DNA of 64,000 nt from Kryptolebias marmoratus. Lineage: Eukaryota; Chordata; Actinopteri; Cyprinodontiformes; Rivulidae. A program made the translations under genes and the position numbers. The stretch spans positions 17,621,590-17,685,589 of the forward strand of contig NC_051441.1 of NCBI RefSeq assembly GCF_001649575.2, given 5' to 3'. The notes under the pieces are model-generated. The model worked only from the letters and a program-made list of their open reading frames with translations, had not been told where the DNA came from and searched no databases. Below are positions 23,871-35,903 of this stretch, piece by piece; the stretch's first letter is position 1; every line of letters starts with the position of its first letter.

Positions 23871-25149
23871 TATACATTGTCATTATAGATTGTCAGCTTA
23901 GATTATTACAAAAGTAAGTCTCAAATTCCTGTTAGGCTTTAGAGAAGAACGTTAATATTTACACCCTTTAGGATTTCTTAAGAAAGGTTCTAGTTTGTCC
24001 AACCAACTGTTTGCTTGCAGGAAAGCCCTGGTTTATCATTTCCGTTTGAGGCGTTTCCCTGACTTGAGGCCTTTTAGGTGGAAGTCCCTCGGTCTCTACT
24101 GAGCTGTAAAATGCAGCTACAGGCATGGAAGTCCCATAATCCTCGATGCGATGCTGTCTGAATATTGCAGGCAGCCGCAGAGGTCTCATAACGCTTACCG
24201 GTTACCGGTGATCAATAAGGAAAAGGCAATAAATCTAGATTCTCTGACTGTTTTTACAGCCTGAATCTGATAAAGAAATCAGGCCTTTTTTTTCCATCCT
24301 GACATGAGCAGAAGGCAGACTGAGTGTAAGTCGGGGGAGTTTGTGCAACCTCTTTCTTTTTTAATCGAAGGGCAAAGAGTCACCCTGCCACTACGGCAGG
24401 GACGACCTCAGCATGTCGCTCCAGGACAGCCGCAGAGCTTCGTTTTTCCGACGAGGACAATGGCAACGGTTTGTCTGCAGGACTCATCTGTGTGGAAACT
24501 TCCACCCTGCTGGTGGAAACTCCACCGTAGCGTTGAGCCTGCTCTGAGTAAGACAAATGCCTAAAAACTATCATCATATCACATCGATTTGTTCCAGCTT
24601 CTGCTTCGAGCACCCTGAGAGGAAAATTCAAACACACCCAACTATGCCATTCCTTTGAAACCATGAGAGAAAATAAGTCTCATGGTTTTCACATCATTGC
24701 CAAGGAAATAGAACAAACAATCACCAAGGTTTCTTTTCACTGACATATAGGTTTGTTTCTAGGCAAGTGACCCTGGTAGTTTAGTGTTAATGGAGCACAC
24801 CTCTTAAACTTTCAATGCATAGTTGGTTGGCCCCTTGGACTGTCTTTGGACTGGGCTTTCCCGGAGCTTTCTATCAATGCCCAACACGTAAGCCAAGACT
24901 TGTAACGACTTCAGAACTGTTTTTTTTTCTGCATAAAACTCCTGCAGGAATAAGTTGAAGCATTTCCACTGATTACAAAACCTCCCATGCAGCTTCCAAA
25001 ATAGAATCTGTGGTTTGGACTGGACACCTTTTTAGAAATGCGCCCGCATCATGGCAGTCTGAAGGCCAGCTCTCACCGTCGAACGACCCAAGATCCAACT
25101 CAAACGATGCTCAAATGGTGTGACGGCAGCTCGTGTTTTCATTCATCTG
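23871..25149. other. intergenic, no gene recognised
   Basis: No repeats or genes that I recognise; the frames at 24304-24664 on both strands overlap each other and have no family match. Confidence 0.5.
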
Positions 25150-25800
25150 AAGCGATCGCTCAGATCTTTCGAAATGGGGTTCAGTGGAAAGGTTGCGAAC
25201 AATTATTAGCTTAAATGTTGCAGATAGCTGTTTAAATTACCTCAGTTTGGAGTAATGGAATTCAGCTCTGACCGGATTGATGAGCTACCAGCTCAACCAT
25301 GGCTAAAGTGGATGGCTGCCATCTTTAAAACAACTCCAGTGTGAAACATTTCACAGCGGTTCATGCAAACCCTTTTTTGGAAACGTTCACACCTCTATCA
25401 GTTTTGATACTGTGGGAATATTTTGGCAAAAACGTTCTCATACTCTTGCTCGAAGGGTCGCAGGCTGGACTAAAAATGCTCTGGCTAGCTGCGGCTACTG
25501 CTGTTTGTGCTGAAGGCAGATATGCCACCTTAAGACTACACGTTTAAATATTTTAGAGCTATTTTTTAAGATGCACCAGACGTGCTACAGCTAGGTGCTA
25601 CTCCTGGTATTTGTGCTTTCAATTAACCATAAAATTCCATGTAAATAACAATGACATGTGAAATTGACAGTGATGTACAGGTTTATAAAATAGTCTTCAC
25701 ATGAACCACTATGAAACTGAAAGCAGCTTCACGCGAATTAGCCGTTAGCATGTTAGCATCAAAATTATTCTTTTTTCTCCAAACGGAGGCTGTCCAACAC
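25150..25800 (+). repeat. R2 dispersed repeat, longest copy
   Basis: GGGGTTCAGTGGAAAGGTTG, ATGTTGCAGATAGCTGTTTA, GATTGATGAGCTACCAGC and GGCTGCCATCTTTAAAACA. It continues to TTAGCATGTTAGCATC, close to the likely 3' end of ntn1. Confidence 0.65.
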
Positions 25801-26055
25801 ATTTGACATTTTATTTATTGTGTTTCCAAGTACATTTAAACAATTACAACAGATGTGTTAAAACACATGGTTTTATTAGGTGCATAGAGATGTTCGTAGC
25901 TGTTGTGGCGGAGTAGCAAAACGCATTTTACCCAGGTTGAATCATTAGCTGAACTCACCCTTTATTTTGGGATTCTGACACAGCTTTATTTTTAGATTAA
26001 TTATTTTCTACCAGGTTGTTCAATAGCCGAAAAAAAAAAAAAGTTGTCAATACTT

Positions 26056-26061
26056 TTTATT
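26056..26061 (-). terminator. candidate polyadenylation signal AATAAA for ntn1
   Basis: AATAAA on the minus strand, followed within about 20 nt by a T-rich run (plus-strand A run at about 26029-26042), the arrangement expected around a cleavage site. An alternative AATAAA at 27469-27464 would give a shorter UTR of about 1.1 kb. Which one is used cannot be told from sequence. Confidence 0.4.
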
Positions 26062-26499
26062 ACAGTCATCTACAAATTGATGCAAAAGTAAAAAACAAGA
26101 AAAAAAAAACAAAGTTGACAATAAACACAGAAAAGCCACATTATTCCATGTGTCATTAAATATATTCATTTATGATAAACATAATATATTAGTATCACAA
26201 GACATTACACAAACATTTGCAACGAACACTCCTACACAACATTTACAAGCTAATGTAGAGTCATGAGCAGAAAATGTGTACTTGTGTTTCTAAAGTTTGG
26301 TAGAAGAACTTTCCAGCAAATTACAAAACCTGCTTGCAGAGATCTTGTACATCATTTCTGTTGAAAAACATACAGTTTGATGCACAGAGTACTGAGGCGC
26401 ACTCACTCATTTACGTGTCTGTGTAGGTTTGCGTGTGGCCTCGTCAGCTCTGCTTCCGGTATTTTTAATATTTCCTTGCATCGTTCACACACTGACTGA

Positions 26500-26950
26500 G
26501 CTTTGCTGAGAAAGATGAGAAGGAATTAAGCTTTTTGGAAACTCTGCTTTTGGTGCCTTGAAAATACGGAGCTTTTCAGAAACCAAGACATATCAGCTCC
26601 TTTTGTCACTTTGAGCCCCTAGAAACCTCAAGAAACCACAACAACAATCAAGTCGTGTTTTTCTTACCATTTTTTTGCGCCCGTCCCAATTTATCCTGAT
26701 CTCGTCATTAGTTAACTTCAAATGTGTGCTGAAATGATTAATAACAGAGTACAGAGTGACATCAAAAATGTAACGTTTTGGGAAGAAATTTTGAGCTAAA
26801 ATTCTTTGTCTGTTATTTTGTTGTCGTTAATGTGGACATTCTCGCCAACTAGTTGCACAGTGAGGTATTTTAGCAGTTTTGTTAAGAAACTTTTAGACAG
26901 ACTTTTTGATAAACAGGAAAAAAAAAACCTTTTAAAAAACATAGTGTGTT
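26500..26950 (+). repeat. R3 repeat, altered core, within the ntn1 3' UTR
   Basis: AATGTGGACATTCTCGCCAA then CTAGTTGCACAGTGAGG; the core at 26843-26855 is changed symmetrically to CAACTAGTTG. Upstream blocks (TTTGTCACTTTGAGCCCCTA, CCACAACAACAATCAAGTCG) recur in the copy near 44.2 kb. Confidence 0.65.
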
Positions 26951-27010
26951 TAAAAGTGTAGACGGGGCTTTAGTCTAAACTCACTCAGGCTTGATCCTCG
27001 GGGTTCGTGG

Positions 27011-27042
27011 ACTCCGGTAAACTCCGGTAAACTCCGGTAAAC
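27011..27042. repeat. three tandem copies of ACTCCGGTAA
   Basis: Exact 10-bp triplication within the putative 3' UTR of ntn1, with a fourth copy begun. Confidence 0.85.
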
Positions 27043-27463
27043 ACCAGCCTATTCGAATTTCACTCATTCGGCTTCTAGCGTTTTAAACAGTGGTTAAGTT
27101 CACATGTAGATACAGTATATCTGGTTAATGTTTTAACAAAAAAAAGTAATACTATACATCTATTTAACATACAGACCCAAGAAGTCCTTTGTTTTTGAGT
27201 ACCAAGTATACGTAACAGAATCCCTTCGTCGTAAAGTCACTTTGAGGAGACGAATATCTGACACTTTGTGCAGTACGTTCAGCACAATCAACAGCTGTGA
27301 TTTTATAATCACTCCACAGGTTATTTCTCCCACAACACCGAATATTGTATAAAACTAAATGTGCATATTCACAATCATTATTAGCCGGTCAGCTACAGTA
27401 AATGGAGCATATGGTGGGGCTTTCTTTATAGTTTTTTTTTTTTAATGAAATAAGATGGTTCAA

Positions 27464-27469
27464 TTTATT
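27464..27469 (-). terminator. alternative polyadenylation signal AATAAA
   Basis: Canonical hexamer on the minus strand about 1.1 kb below the netrin stop codon. The plus-strand poly-T run at about 27432-27443 lies just downstream but reads as poly-A on the transcript, so the downstream element is weaker than at the distal site. Confidence 0.25.
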
Positions 27470-28188
27470 ATTTCTCTCACTTTAAAGTATTTAAAGTTTT
27501 TTGACATCCAACTAACATTTAGACCATTATTAGAGCATAAACACAAACTTCTGACTCTGTAGTTGCTGTAAAACATCAGTCCACACACATCTGTGAGGCA
27601 GACAGGTTTTTGCACCAGCTATACAAGATTTTTCTTTTTTTTCTTTTTTCTGGACATTCATAGGTACGAGCTGGGAATCTCTATTGTTTGGATGCCACCC
27701 TAAAAATACGAACATATCTCATATGTCCTAAAACTTCGGACTAGTTAAAACAGTAAGTGCCTGGTTGACAAGTCTACTCTACATTTAGCTGACGTGTCGA
27801 CATCATCTACAAAAGAAATAATGTTTACTTATGCACACACGGTTACTTTACATTGCAGAGATCACAGCCACAACATATTGTAGGCATTAAAAAAAAAAAC
27901 AGCTGAGCAATAATGTCTTCATAGTCAAATTATTTTACAGAAAGAGGAGAGGATCTTGATGGCGTTTAGTTCCCAGAACACATTGAGGTAACACTCGCGT
28001 ATGACCCGGTAGTTTCCGGGGGGGAAATGGCACTCTGAGACCACAGCTGAGAACAAGATAACCATTCCTAAAAATCACGTTTATCGGGGCAAAATTTGGC
28101 AGGTTTTAATTGTTAGCTGATCATACACGAGTACAGTCCCTCAGCGCCGCGTGGAAAACTCTGAGCGGCCTTTCACAGCGGAACAAAA

Positions 28189-28285
28189 ATGGATGCCGCG
28201 AAGACGCTCGAGGCTGACAAAGACGATGAAGATGATGCGCGGCAGCTCAGCGTAGGATACAGCGTCGTGGGTGAAAATGGTCAGG
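28189..28285 (+). other. candidate plus-strand first coding exon antisense to ntn1 3' UTR
   Basis: ATG in a good context (AAAAATGG) opens a 32-codon frame, MDAAKTLEADKDDEDDARQL and then SVGYSVVGENGQ, which runs straight into a strong donor (CAGG then GTGAGT at 28286-28291, phase 1). Codon use is GC-rich at third positions, unlike the AT-rich surroundings. The acidic, low-hydrophobicity N-terminus would suit a cytosolic protein. I do not recognise the protein, and no downstream exon could be assigned. A chance occurrence is quite possible. Confidence 0.22.
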
Positions 28286-28599
28286 GTGAGTCTTCTGTAA
28301 AGTTAGGTGCAAACTCTGCAATTACACAACAAAAACACACCTCGAAAAAACAAAGAAATAGAACAATCGTAGAATGAGCTCCTTCATGAAAAGTTTCTAA
28401 AAAAAGACTATTTTTTCTCTTTACTCCAGCTCAGAGCAGCAGCACTCGGTCATTTCCTCCTTTCTTCTACTCTTCACTCGTGTTCCTTTAGTTTGAATTC
28501 TTTCAGTTCACTTTTCCTCCCATCCTTTCCTCTTCCTCGTCCCAATCCTGGCGGAGGTGTCTCGATTTCTCCTGGTTTTTCCCCGACCGCTGGACACTT

Positions 28600-28919
28600 C
28601 TAGCACTTTCCCCTCTTGCCGCGCTGCTGGAACTTCCTCAGCCGGCGGCCCCACAGGTCCTTCCAAGGGATGAGCAGGCTTCCCTTGTCGGCGACGACGC
28701 CGCTCTGTCCGGGGGAGTCGTCATCCGTGCCCAGGAGCAGGTACTTCCTCCCGGGCTTGATCTTGGGGCATTTGCACGCCACGTCTTTGGCGCGCACCCA
28801 CAGCAGCTGGTCTCCGCGGCGGATGCGGTGCTCCCCTTGCTTGTAGACGGAGATGATGTTGACGGTGAACTTCCACCACTCGCCGGCCTTGTCTCCCTTC
28901 AGAACGTGCACTTGAACAG
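28600..28919 (-). CDS. ntn1: netrin-1-type terminal coding exon, NTR domain and stop
   Basis: Last coding exon, 320 nt, with acceptor AG at 28921-28920 after a CT-rich tract and TAG stop at 28602-28600. With the G from the previous exon it encodes [20 protein letters not shown], then [37 protein letters not shown] and [12 protein letters not shown], ending [15 protein letters not shown]. It is the bulk of the NTR module and carries its remaining three cysteines (CKC and the final GKC). The protein stops directly after the last NTR cysteine, whereas human netrin-1, as I recall it, has three further residues (KKA). This exon diverges more from human netrin-1 than the LE exons do (for example [17 protein letters not shown]), so assignment to one of the fish paralogues (ntn1a or ntn1b), or less likely to the netrin-2/3 branch, needs a tree. 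Netrin-3 of mammals is clearly less similar in this domain. Confidence 0.96.
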
Positions 28920-29155
28920 CTGGAGGAAGAGAAGACAGGGGCTAAATTATCTTTAAGTTATAGAGCGCTGAACTCGAACTCCTCTTAGCAGTTTATAGAT
29001 ACATGCTGCAATTGAGAAACAAACCGAACAGTGAAAAACATTTAAAAAGTAGTTTGTCGAACATGGAGGCGATTGTCAACCTTTATCCAACATTGTATAA
29101 AAGCGTGTTCAACGATGACTCAAAAATCTGCGTCATGTCAGCGGCCCCTCCCTTG

Positions 29156-29175
29156 ATCTTTGACCTCTGACCTCT
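29156..29175 (-). promoter_or_regulatory. DR1-type nuclear receptor site, candidate
   Basis: On the minus strand AGGTCAGAGGTCA, two perfect AGGTCA half-sites with one-base spacing, followed by AAGATCA. DR1 is the preferred element of RXR/HNF4/COUP-TF receptors. It lies in the intron 240 bp above the last ntn1 exon. Confidence 0.35.
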
Positions 29176-31645
29176 CCTTGTTGTGAACATTCCCCCCAGT
29201 ATGCAACTGTTTCCATAGCGCTCCCTGTCTGCCTGTGGAAACAATGGCTTTCTGATGGGGAACATCTGAAAGCTCGTGTCACTAATGGGTGGCCCGACTG
29301 GGTTAAAGGTGGAAGAGCTGGATTTTTTTGGGTTCTTTCTCATTTTTCTTTTTTTTTTTTTCCTACATCTGCTTTTAATAAAACATCTGAAACAAAATAC
29401 TTTCCAATTGTTCTGTCAGGTGTGAAGCTGCAGTCTGAACATCTGAACACTGCGGGCCAAATCCCACCGAACCTGGTAACTATTGGGACTCCATTTGTGG
29501 CAGATACTTTCATACCAGGAAATGAGTAAACCTCCCCTCGCAAAGAAGCTCCCCTGCACAGATTCTCTGCTCGACAAAACAGCTATTACTGTGTCACTGT
29601 GATTGGAACAAGAGGCAACCAGCTCAGCTGCTCCGCGGCTAATATGTGCTCCAAGTGAAGTGCTTTGTCTCGCCAGTTCAGCGAGGAATGTGCAATTACC
29701 GTGTAAGTGGTAGGGTTGACTTAAAACTGTGGGAATCAGGTTAGTCTTGGGGCTGCGCTAGATTCAAGACGTAACAAATCTGTTCGCAAGTCTGAAAAAT
29801 TCAAAGTAAGAGAACGAGAAACTTTGTATCTCACTGCTGACAACTAAAGAAGTAGTTAACAGCTGTAAATTACCTCTGGGCCAACTGTGTTTGTAATGTT
29901 ACAGACTTGACTTGGAGGAGAAATTTCAAAATAAATCAACTTTCTTCTACAAAGCCCAATATTCATTCGGGACTCTTATTTTGAAACAATCTAAGATGAC
30001 AAATGGTTGACATATTGATATATAAACTGCCTAAGAAGTGTAAAGAAAACCAAGCTCTAAATAAATTTAAAGCTGCTCCCAGTGGCCCATTTGGGTCACC
30101 ATGGTTACCACACAACTGTATCGTTCCCTCCCTGACAGCACAAGAAAGGCAGACAAAAACACAGATCAGAAAATAACCCTTAAAGAAAAACAAGCCATTG
30201 TCCAAAAACTATAGGTGTTATCGACAGAATTCCTGAGTCGTACATGACAGAAGTGTCTGGATGTCACAAGTGTTAATATTCATGTGCGTACAGTGTTTTA
30301 TGTCGACGACATGACAAGTTAAAAAGACCCTCCATGTCTAGTTTTGAAGAGGAAATTCTGAGCTCAGATGCAATGAAGTTGGTGAGAGTTTAGATGGGGA
30401 CTCTGCATTCTGGGGGGAATTAAAAGAAAACCATAAATCAAACACCAGTGAGAGACACACTGAGTAAAAGAAGACAAAAAAAAATAGTTTTCTTTATCAA
30501 TAAACTGTATAAGTAGTGTCGTGTTTGCAAATTAACTCAAAAGTCAGACTGAGAGACATCATCACTCTAAGTCAAACATGCGGTGGTAAAACCTCCAAAA
30601 ATCATTGAAACCTAAACTGTGATTGTGGTAAAGAAGATATCAAAATACCAGTTTAGTCGTGTAAAATCCAACTTTCTGTGACCCTTTTCAAACTTTAAAC
30701 GATGTTTCTACCATGAAGCACAACTGAGCTATAGAGCACCTAAAAGGGCTGGGTTTTCTGTCTCGTTTCGCCAAAATCCTATCGATGTGTTTGGAAATTT
30801 TTCACAGGTTTTTGCAAATTCCATCGACAGCACATGACGCAGTTCTGCCAAACGCCCCAGCACACTCATTGGGTCAAGGCCTACGTGTCGCTGCATGTTT
30901 TGTTTGGATTTTCCAAAAGCTGCGGGAAGAGTTGCCAACCAAAAATCAGAAAGAATAACAGCCGAATGGTACTAAGGGTGCTCCAATCAATATAGACCCA
31001 GTTAAATGCTTTATAAACGAATGCCCCACTGGTTCACGTGTTTCCTCTTGGACGTTAAAGGGTCTTCTATGAGAAGTTTGCAACATGCTTGTGTAACAAT
31101 AATAAAACTTGGAATAAACGAGTATTCCTACTTTTTATTTAGGAGTAAGTTAGCCTTTTTTGTTTCACCTTTGTACTGTGATCATTGTCAGTCGTTTCCT
31201 GTCACCGCCAAAAAATGAAGCGAACCGAAGTGGTGGGGTGTTTAAGTGTGTGTGTGTGTGTGTGTCGGTGCATGGTGTGAGCAAATTGCACGCAATTTCA
31301 GAAGAAAGGAGGTTTGTTGAGCTGAGTAGAGCGCGCTCTCACAGCCCTGCCATTCACTGCAGGCCTCTCCTTCATCCTGACACATAAAGGGTGTGTGATG
31401 NGGGGGGGTTGGAAAGCAGGGGCCACTATTTGTCTTCACAGCCACAGAGAAAAACGCCGGGGGAATCGGGATGTGTTTCCGACCTCATGAGCTGTCCTGG
31501 GGTTCTGCTCCCAGAGCTCCATCCAACTTCGCAGCGTGAGAATCCAGCGGGGCCTGGTGGCTCGGCTCCCCCCCCCCTTCCTGTCTCCTCTTCCTCACTG
31601 CTCTGCCGTACTTCTTCTTCCCCAGAGAGATGCCCAAAGAGGTGA

Positions 31646-31659
31646 GACACACACACACA

Positions 31660-31702
<43 letters not shown>
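31646..31702. repeat. (AC)n microsatellite
   Basis: 57 bp with a single interruption (CAGAC near 31659). Confidence 0.95.
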
Positions 31703-31704
<2 letters not shown>

Positions 31705-33099
31705 TGTGCCGCTGGGTTTAGGTTAATCAGACACCAGTTGGAAAACGCTGGGACTAAGTGTGAGGCGATCCTGCGCTCGCGGCCAAACTTCCCACCGAGC
31801 GGATCTTCTTTGGGAGTGCGGCGGCTTGACACCAAGCGCCACCATCAGGGGCCGGGGGGGCGGCGGGGGGGTGGCTAATGAAATTAGAGCTCGGCTAATT
31901 ACAGCGCAGCAGCCCCCTGTCCCGCCTGGTTATCGGCTGAGTGAAAGATCAGGGACCTGTTAGGTTTGGGTGACTGCAAAGGGATGGCCGGGGGGGTTGG
32001 GGGGTTGGGGGGAGGACTGGGAGGCCCTGGCTTTGGGCGCTATCCCGGAGCGTCGGTAAACACGCGGCCCTTTTGATTCATTGTCCCCCTTTTTTTGGCA
32101 GGCGGAGGGAGGGTACGTGTGTGCAGAGGAGGGTGTCAGGCGAGAATATAATCCCTTTGTGTCCGCCGTCTCCGTAGCTACGGCGGTGATGAAAAACAAA
32201 AATTGAACAAACAAAACATATTTCTCTTTCCACGGGTATGTGTGTGTGTGGCAATCCGTCACCGTCTGCTTAATTTACCACCTGTTTGTGCCCCGAGGAA
32301 TGCTCGGTGCCGGCAGAGCGCACAACTGTGTTTAAACAGAGGGCCCCTTCCCGTGACCTGCGTCGCCACTCACACATGGGATGGGGGGGAGGGGGGTCGC
32401 GTCCCCCCCCCCACGAAGAACAGAGGAGAGACCCTGGAGGGCCACAAAGGCGAGGCGACAGGCCTGAGAAATGAATTAGACCATGGAAAAAGGGACCGTG
32501 TACGCTGTGCACCGCCTTGGGTAAACCCATCAGCTCCCAGAGCTTTTAGAGGAACTTCAGAGAAATCCACACTCTGCCCGAATCAGCCTGACTGATTTAT
32601 GGCTGCGCCGCTGGTCCCAGCTCTGATGATTAAGATTTAAGTCAATGGAAATATGAATGATGACTGCGTACGGCTTCGTAGCCAAACGCAACAAATGGCC
32701 TGAATTACCTTCGACTCCACTGCAACCAAAACACATCTGGCTACTTTTCAGCTGGAGGACACTGAAACGATCTCAAGCCGCTCCTCTGTGCACCGATGAA
32801 GCTTTGCTGATAATTATTTGGCACGCGAGGCAGCTCAGAAAGAGATCTCTCCATCAGCGGAGCTGGAAGGAACAGACCTTCACTACACGCAGTTCATGCA
32901 TATAATTACATTACCGGTCCGTTTAAATCTGGATCACCGATACGCTCGTCACATATTCCAAAAAGCTACTGCTGGTCCTGCTTTGAATAACACAACACGC
33001 ATATTATTTTAAACCATTAGAATGAGATGTTTCGTTGTCGCTTTTGTAGATGTGATAAGCAGTGCGCGGTGGATGTGCCTCAAAGGTTGAGTTTTCTTT

Positions 33100-33870
33100 A
33101 TTTTAATAAGAGAATGAACTACAAATGTACTTTTTACCAAACTTTGCTGTTACTCTTTTGCGACAGTCACTTTTTGAGTTTCTAATCTCACGCTGTTTTG
33201 GAAAAACCCATAACATACATAAAAGACATTAAAACATGCGATTCGGTAGGGAATTAGATACTGTATGGCGCAGACGAGATTCACCCAAATAATAAAGAGA
33301 AAAGTCTGTTTTGTATTTGATTATGGGATTTGGTCAAAGGTGGGAGAAAACCCTAACCCCACAGCTCAGAAAGTCGACCTTTACGTGACTGTCTGTTACC
33401 GTTTTTACACCGTTACAGTTTAGGTTTCACAATTTTCCCTTGGGGTAAGGACGTGCACAACATTCAACCGTAATATTCGGAACTTTTCGGACCTCCACGA
33501 GCGTCCCACTTAAACACTTCATAAATCAGAGCGTCGGCCTTTTTGTCCTCTTTCACCCTGTGTGCGTCTCACTGCTGTCTGACTTATGGTTTTCTCTTGA
33601 CCCCCCCCTCAGAGCACCGAGTGCACGCATCCAAACGCCCATTGACTTAAAAGGAAGCGAATATCTCCGACATTAAACACAGAAAGCTGCACGTATGTGA
33701 TCACCACACCTCTGGTTCATGATCCGTTTCTCACTTAGAATTCGTCTTAGTAAGAGTCCTGTCAGGGAGGGAGAGACGCAGGTGTGTGGTTACCATGGTG
33801 ACCCCAATGAGCCATTAGCAGCAGCTTTAACACTCCTTTTGATTTATTCTTTTATATGGATGAGATGGTT
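33100..33870 (+). repeat. R4 dispersed repeat, copy in ntn1 intron
   Basis: TTTTTGTCCTCTTTCACCCT, ATCCAAACGCCCATTGACTT and AGTCCTGTCAGGGAGGGAGA parallel the 23.3-kb copy. An upstream part (GTTTTGGAAAAACCCATAAC, ATTAAAACATGCGATT) is shared with 61360-61560. Confidence 0.55.
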
Positions 33871-35462
33871 TAAATCTGCGGTTAAATGTGATATTTAATG
33901 CACTGTTTGTATCTCCTTCTAACCGGGGAGGCTAAGTGTGCCGTGGAAACTGTTTTCAGAGTCATTTTGCTTTGCGTTGATGTTCTCATGGCTCCCCTTG
34001 TGAAATATACCACAGTTGGTATTTCACAACCCCAAACGAGGTCCCGACCCCAGCTGTGGGAACCGCAGGTTTAAACACCGGTTTTAATGGTTTTAACTTG
34101 GAGTTTCTAAAGAAATCTCATAAATATGCTTCAAAGCAAGACTCGGCTTTCACTTAAACTATGAAAAAAGGCCAGCCCCGAGTTAATACTGCGCCGTATG
34201 GTGATGTATGTCGGAATGTCGGGCAGGAGATTTGGAATGTTCTTGTTTTAGCTTAAAAAACCACAACGGCAGGATGGATCTGCCGCGCGTACGACCTTCG
34301 GGCTGCACTCTACGGGAGTGAAAACTGTATATGTGTTTTATTTTGTCTGGGTTTTATCCCCGCACGCCGCATTCGGCTTTGTTTGACACACGACGGTCCG
34401 GCCTTATTACTCATGTAAACATCCAGCTGCCCTCGCCGTCCAAGCGGCTGGTTTTTGTAGTGCGTGCTGTATGGCGGCACCGAGGGTTTCCACATATCTC
34501 TGCGAACACGGCAACGGGACATTTCTCCATCTGACACTGCGTCATCTGACGGCTTTCAGCTGCTTCCACCACAATGTGTGGGCCGTGCGTGTTTTGGCTG
34601 CTCTTAGCGGTTTGCTGCGAAAACCACCTGAAAGTGTTTCCAGAACCCCTCGGGCGGACTGGACTGGGTCGAAACGCTTTTGGAATTCAAGCACAAGGTT
34701 CATCTGGAGTCTATCAATAAGGATTAAATCCACCGACTGCATCTACCCCCAAAGTCCCTCAGTTCAATAACAAATCATCTTTTTCTCCCTGCTTTATTGA
34801 ACAACATGCTTTTTTTGTGAATCACGAACCCTAAATGGTTTATTTACCTCTCCATTTTTGATGGTTTGCAAATTAAATTATGAGTTTTAACTTGCTATAT
34901 CCTCCTGACCACCAGTAGTCCAAATGTCCTCTGTGGAGGACATTTGTAAAGCTGAATGTCTCCCACCCACTGCATGCTATTTTAGGTTCCATACTTCAGA
35001 AGCTTGTACAACCACCTGGTGTTGGAATATCCTGATACTCCAAAAAAAAAAGATAGATGTTGAGCCTACTTAATCCTACGGTTGCTACTAAAAGTTCAGA
35101 GAAACTTTGGAGATTTTTGGTCAAACTCGTTCAAACTGATGGAAACCATGACAGCAAGGTGTAACTCTTCACGTTTCCAAACGTTCAGCACAGACAGTTC
35201 TTGATCTGCCAAATTAAAAAAATAAAAAGGACAGTTGAGCAGCACAGTTTTAGTCTCCTAACTTTACTTTAAGAACCCGAGAACCTCTGACCGCCTGTCG
35301 AAATCTTACACCGTACTTCTCCGGTGTAGCCACACGGTCTTTACCGATTAGAGGTGTAATCAAGATATTTGGTCATTTTGTGAGGATTTTCAATAAAACC
35401 TTTACAGAGGTCACCAGAAAGTCTTTATGGGAGATAAGACAAAGTAAAAAAAAACACCTTAC

Positions 35463-35903
35463 TGTCAGGATTTGGGTTTCTTTTGGTTTTATTGTTTCTT
35501 TATTTTGTTATTTAGTTGTCTTTATGTTTTGTCCAGTCTTTGTTCTTTGTTTCATGTCATCATCCACTTGTCCTCAGTCAGCGCTTGTTTACTGGCGACG
35601 CCCACCTCCACCTGCTCGGAATTATAATCGCTCACCTGTGCCCGCTTCCCCTAATTACCCTCTGCTTTAAAAACCGGGTCATTTCCTCCATGCACTCGCT
35701 GGTTCGTTGTCGTGTTTCCCTAGTTGTCTTCTCATGTTTGCCTTTCGTTCCACAGATTTAGTTTACGTTTTATATCCAGTTTTATCCTGCTGCCTCGTCA
35801 GCCTTTGTTTTTGTTTCCTTTTATTTTAAGTAAATCATTTTTATTCCTGAAGTAAATATGAGTCTGCGCATTGGGTTCGCCGCAATCTCCACCCAACCTG
35901 ACA
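35463..35903 (+). mobile_element. solo-LTR-like element in ntn1 intron
   Basis: 441 bp, starts TGTCAGGATTTGGGTTTC and ends CACCCAACCTGACA, flanked by CTTAC (35458-35462) and CTTCC (35904-35908). TTTAAAAACCGGGTCATTTC serves as TATA-like box. Opposite orientation to the copies at 13.1 and 19.6 kb, and antisense to ntn1. Confidence 0.8.

Larger units (their letters stand above)
26040..28599 (-). other. ntn1: probable ntn1 3' UTR
   Basis: The sequence directly below the stop codon is AT-rich and has no long reading frame on the minus strand. It contains AATAAA on the minus strand at 27469-27464 and again at 26061-26056. A copy of the CTCF-like repeat family sits inside it (about 26500-26950), and a candidate plus-strand exon overlaps it at 28189-28285. 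The limits are inferred from the polyadenylation signals only; no transcript evidence is available here. A 3' UTR of roughly 2.5 kb would be ordinary for a netrin-1 mRNA. Confidence 0.5.

Noticed and set aside
1..26039. Exons of stx8, the gene downstream of NTN1 in mammals
   Set aside because: I looked for the C-terminal membrane anchor and SNARE helix on both strands and saw none; synteny may differ or the gene lies further left.
31630..31835. Cys-Val or Thr-His repeat proteins
   Set aside because: Translations of the CA/GT microsatellite.
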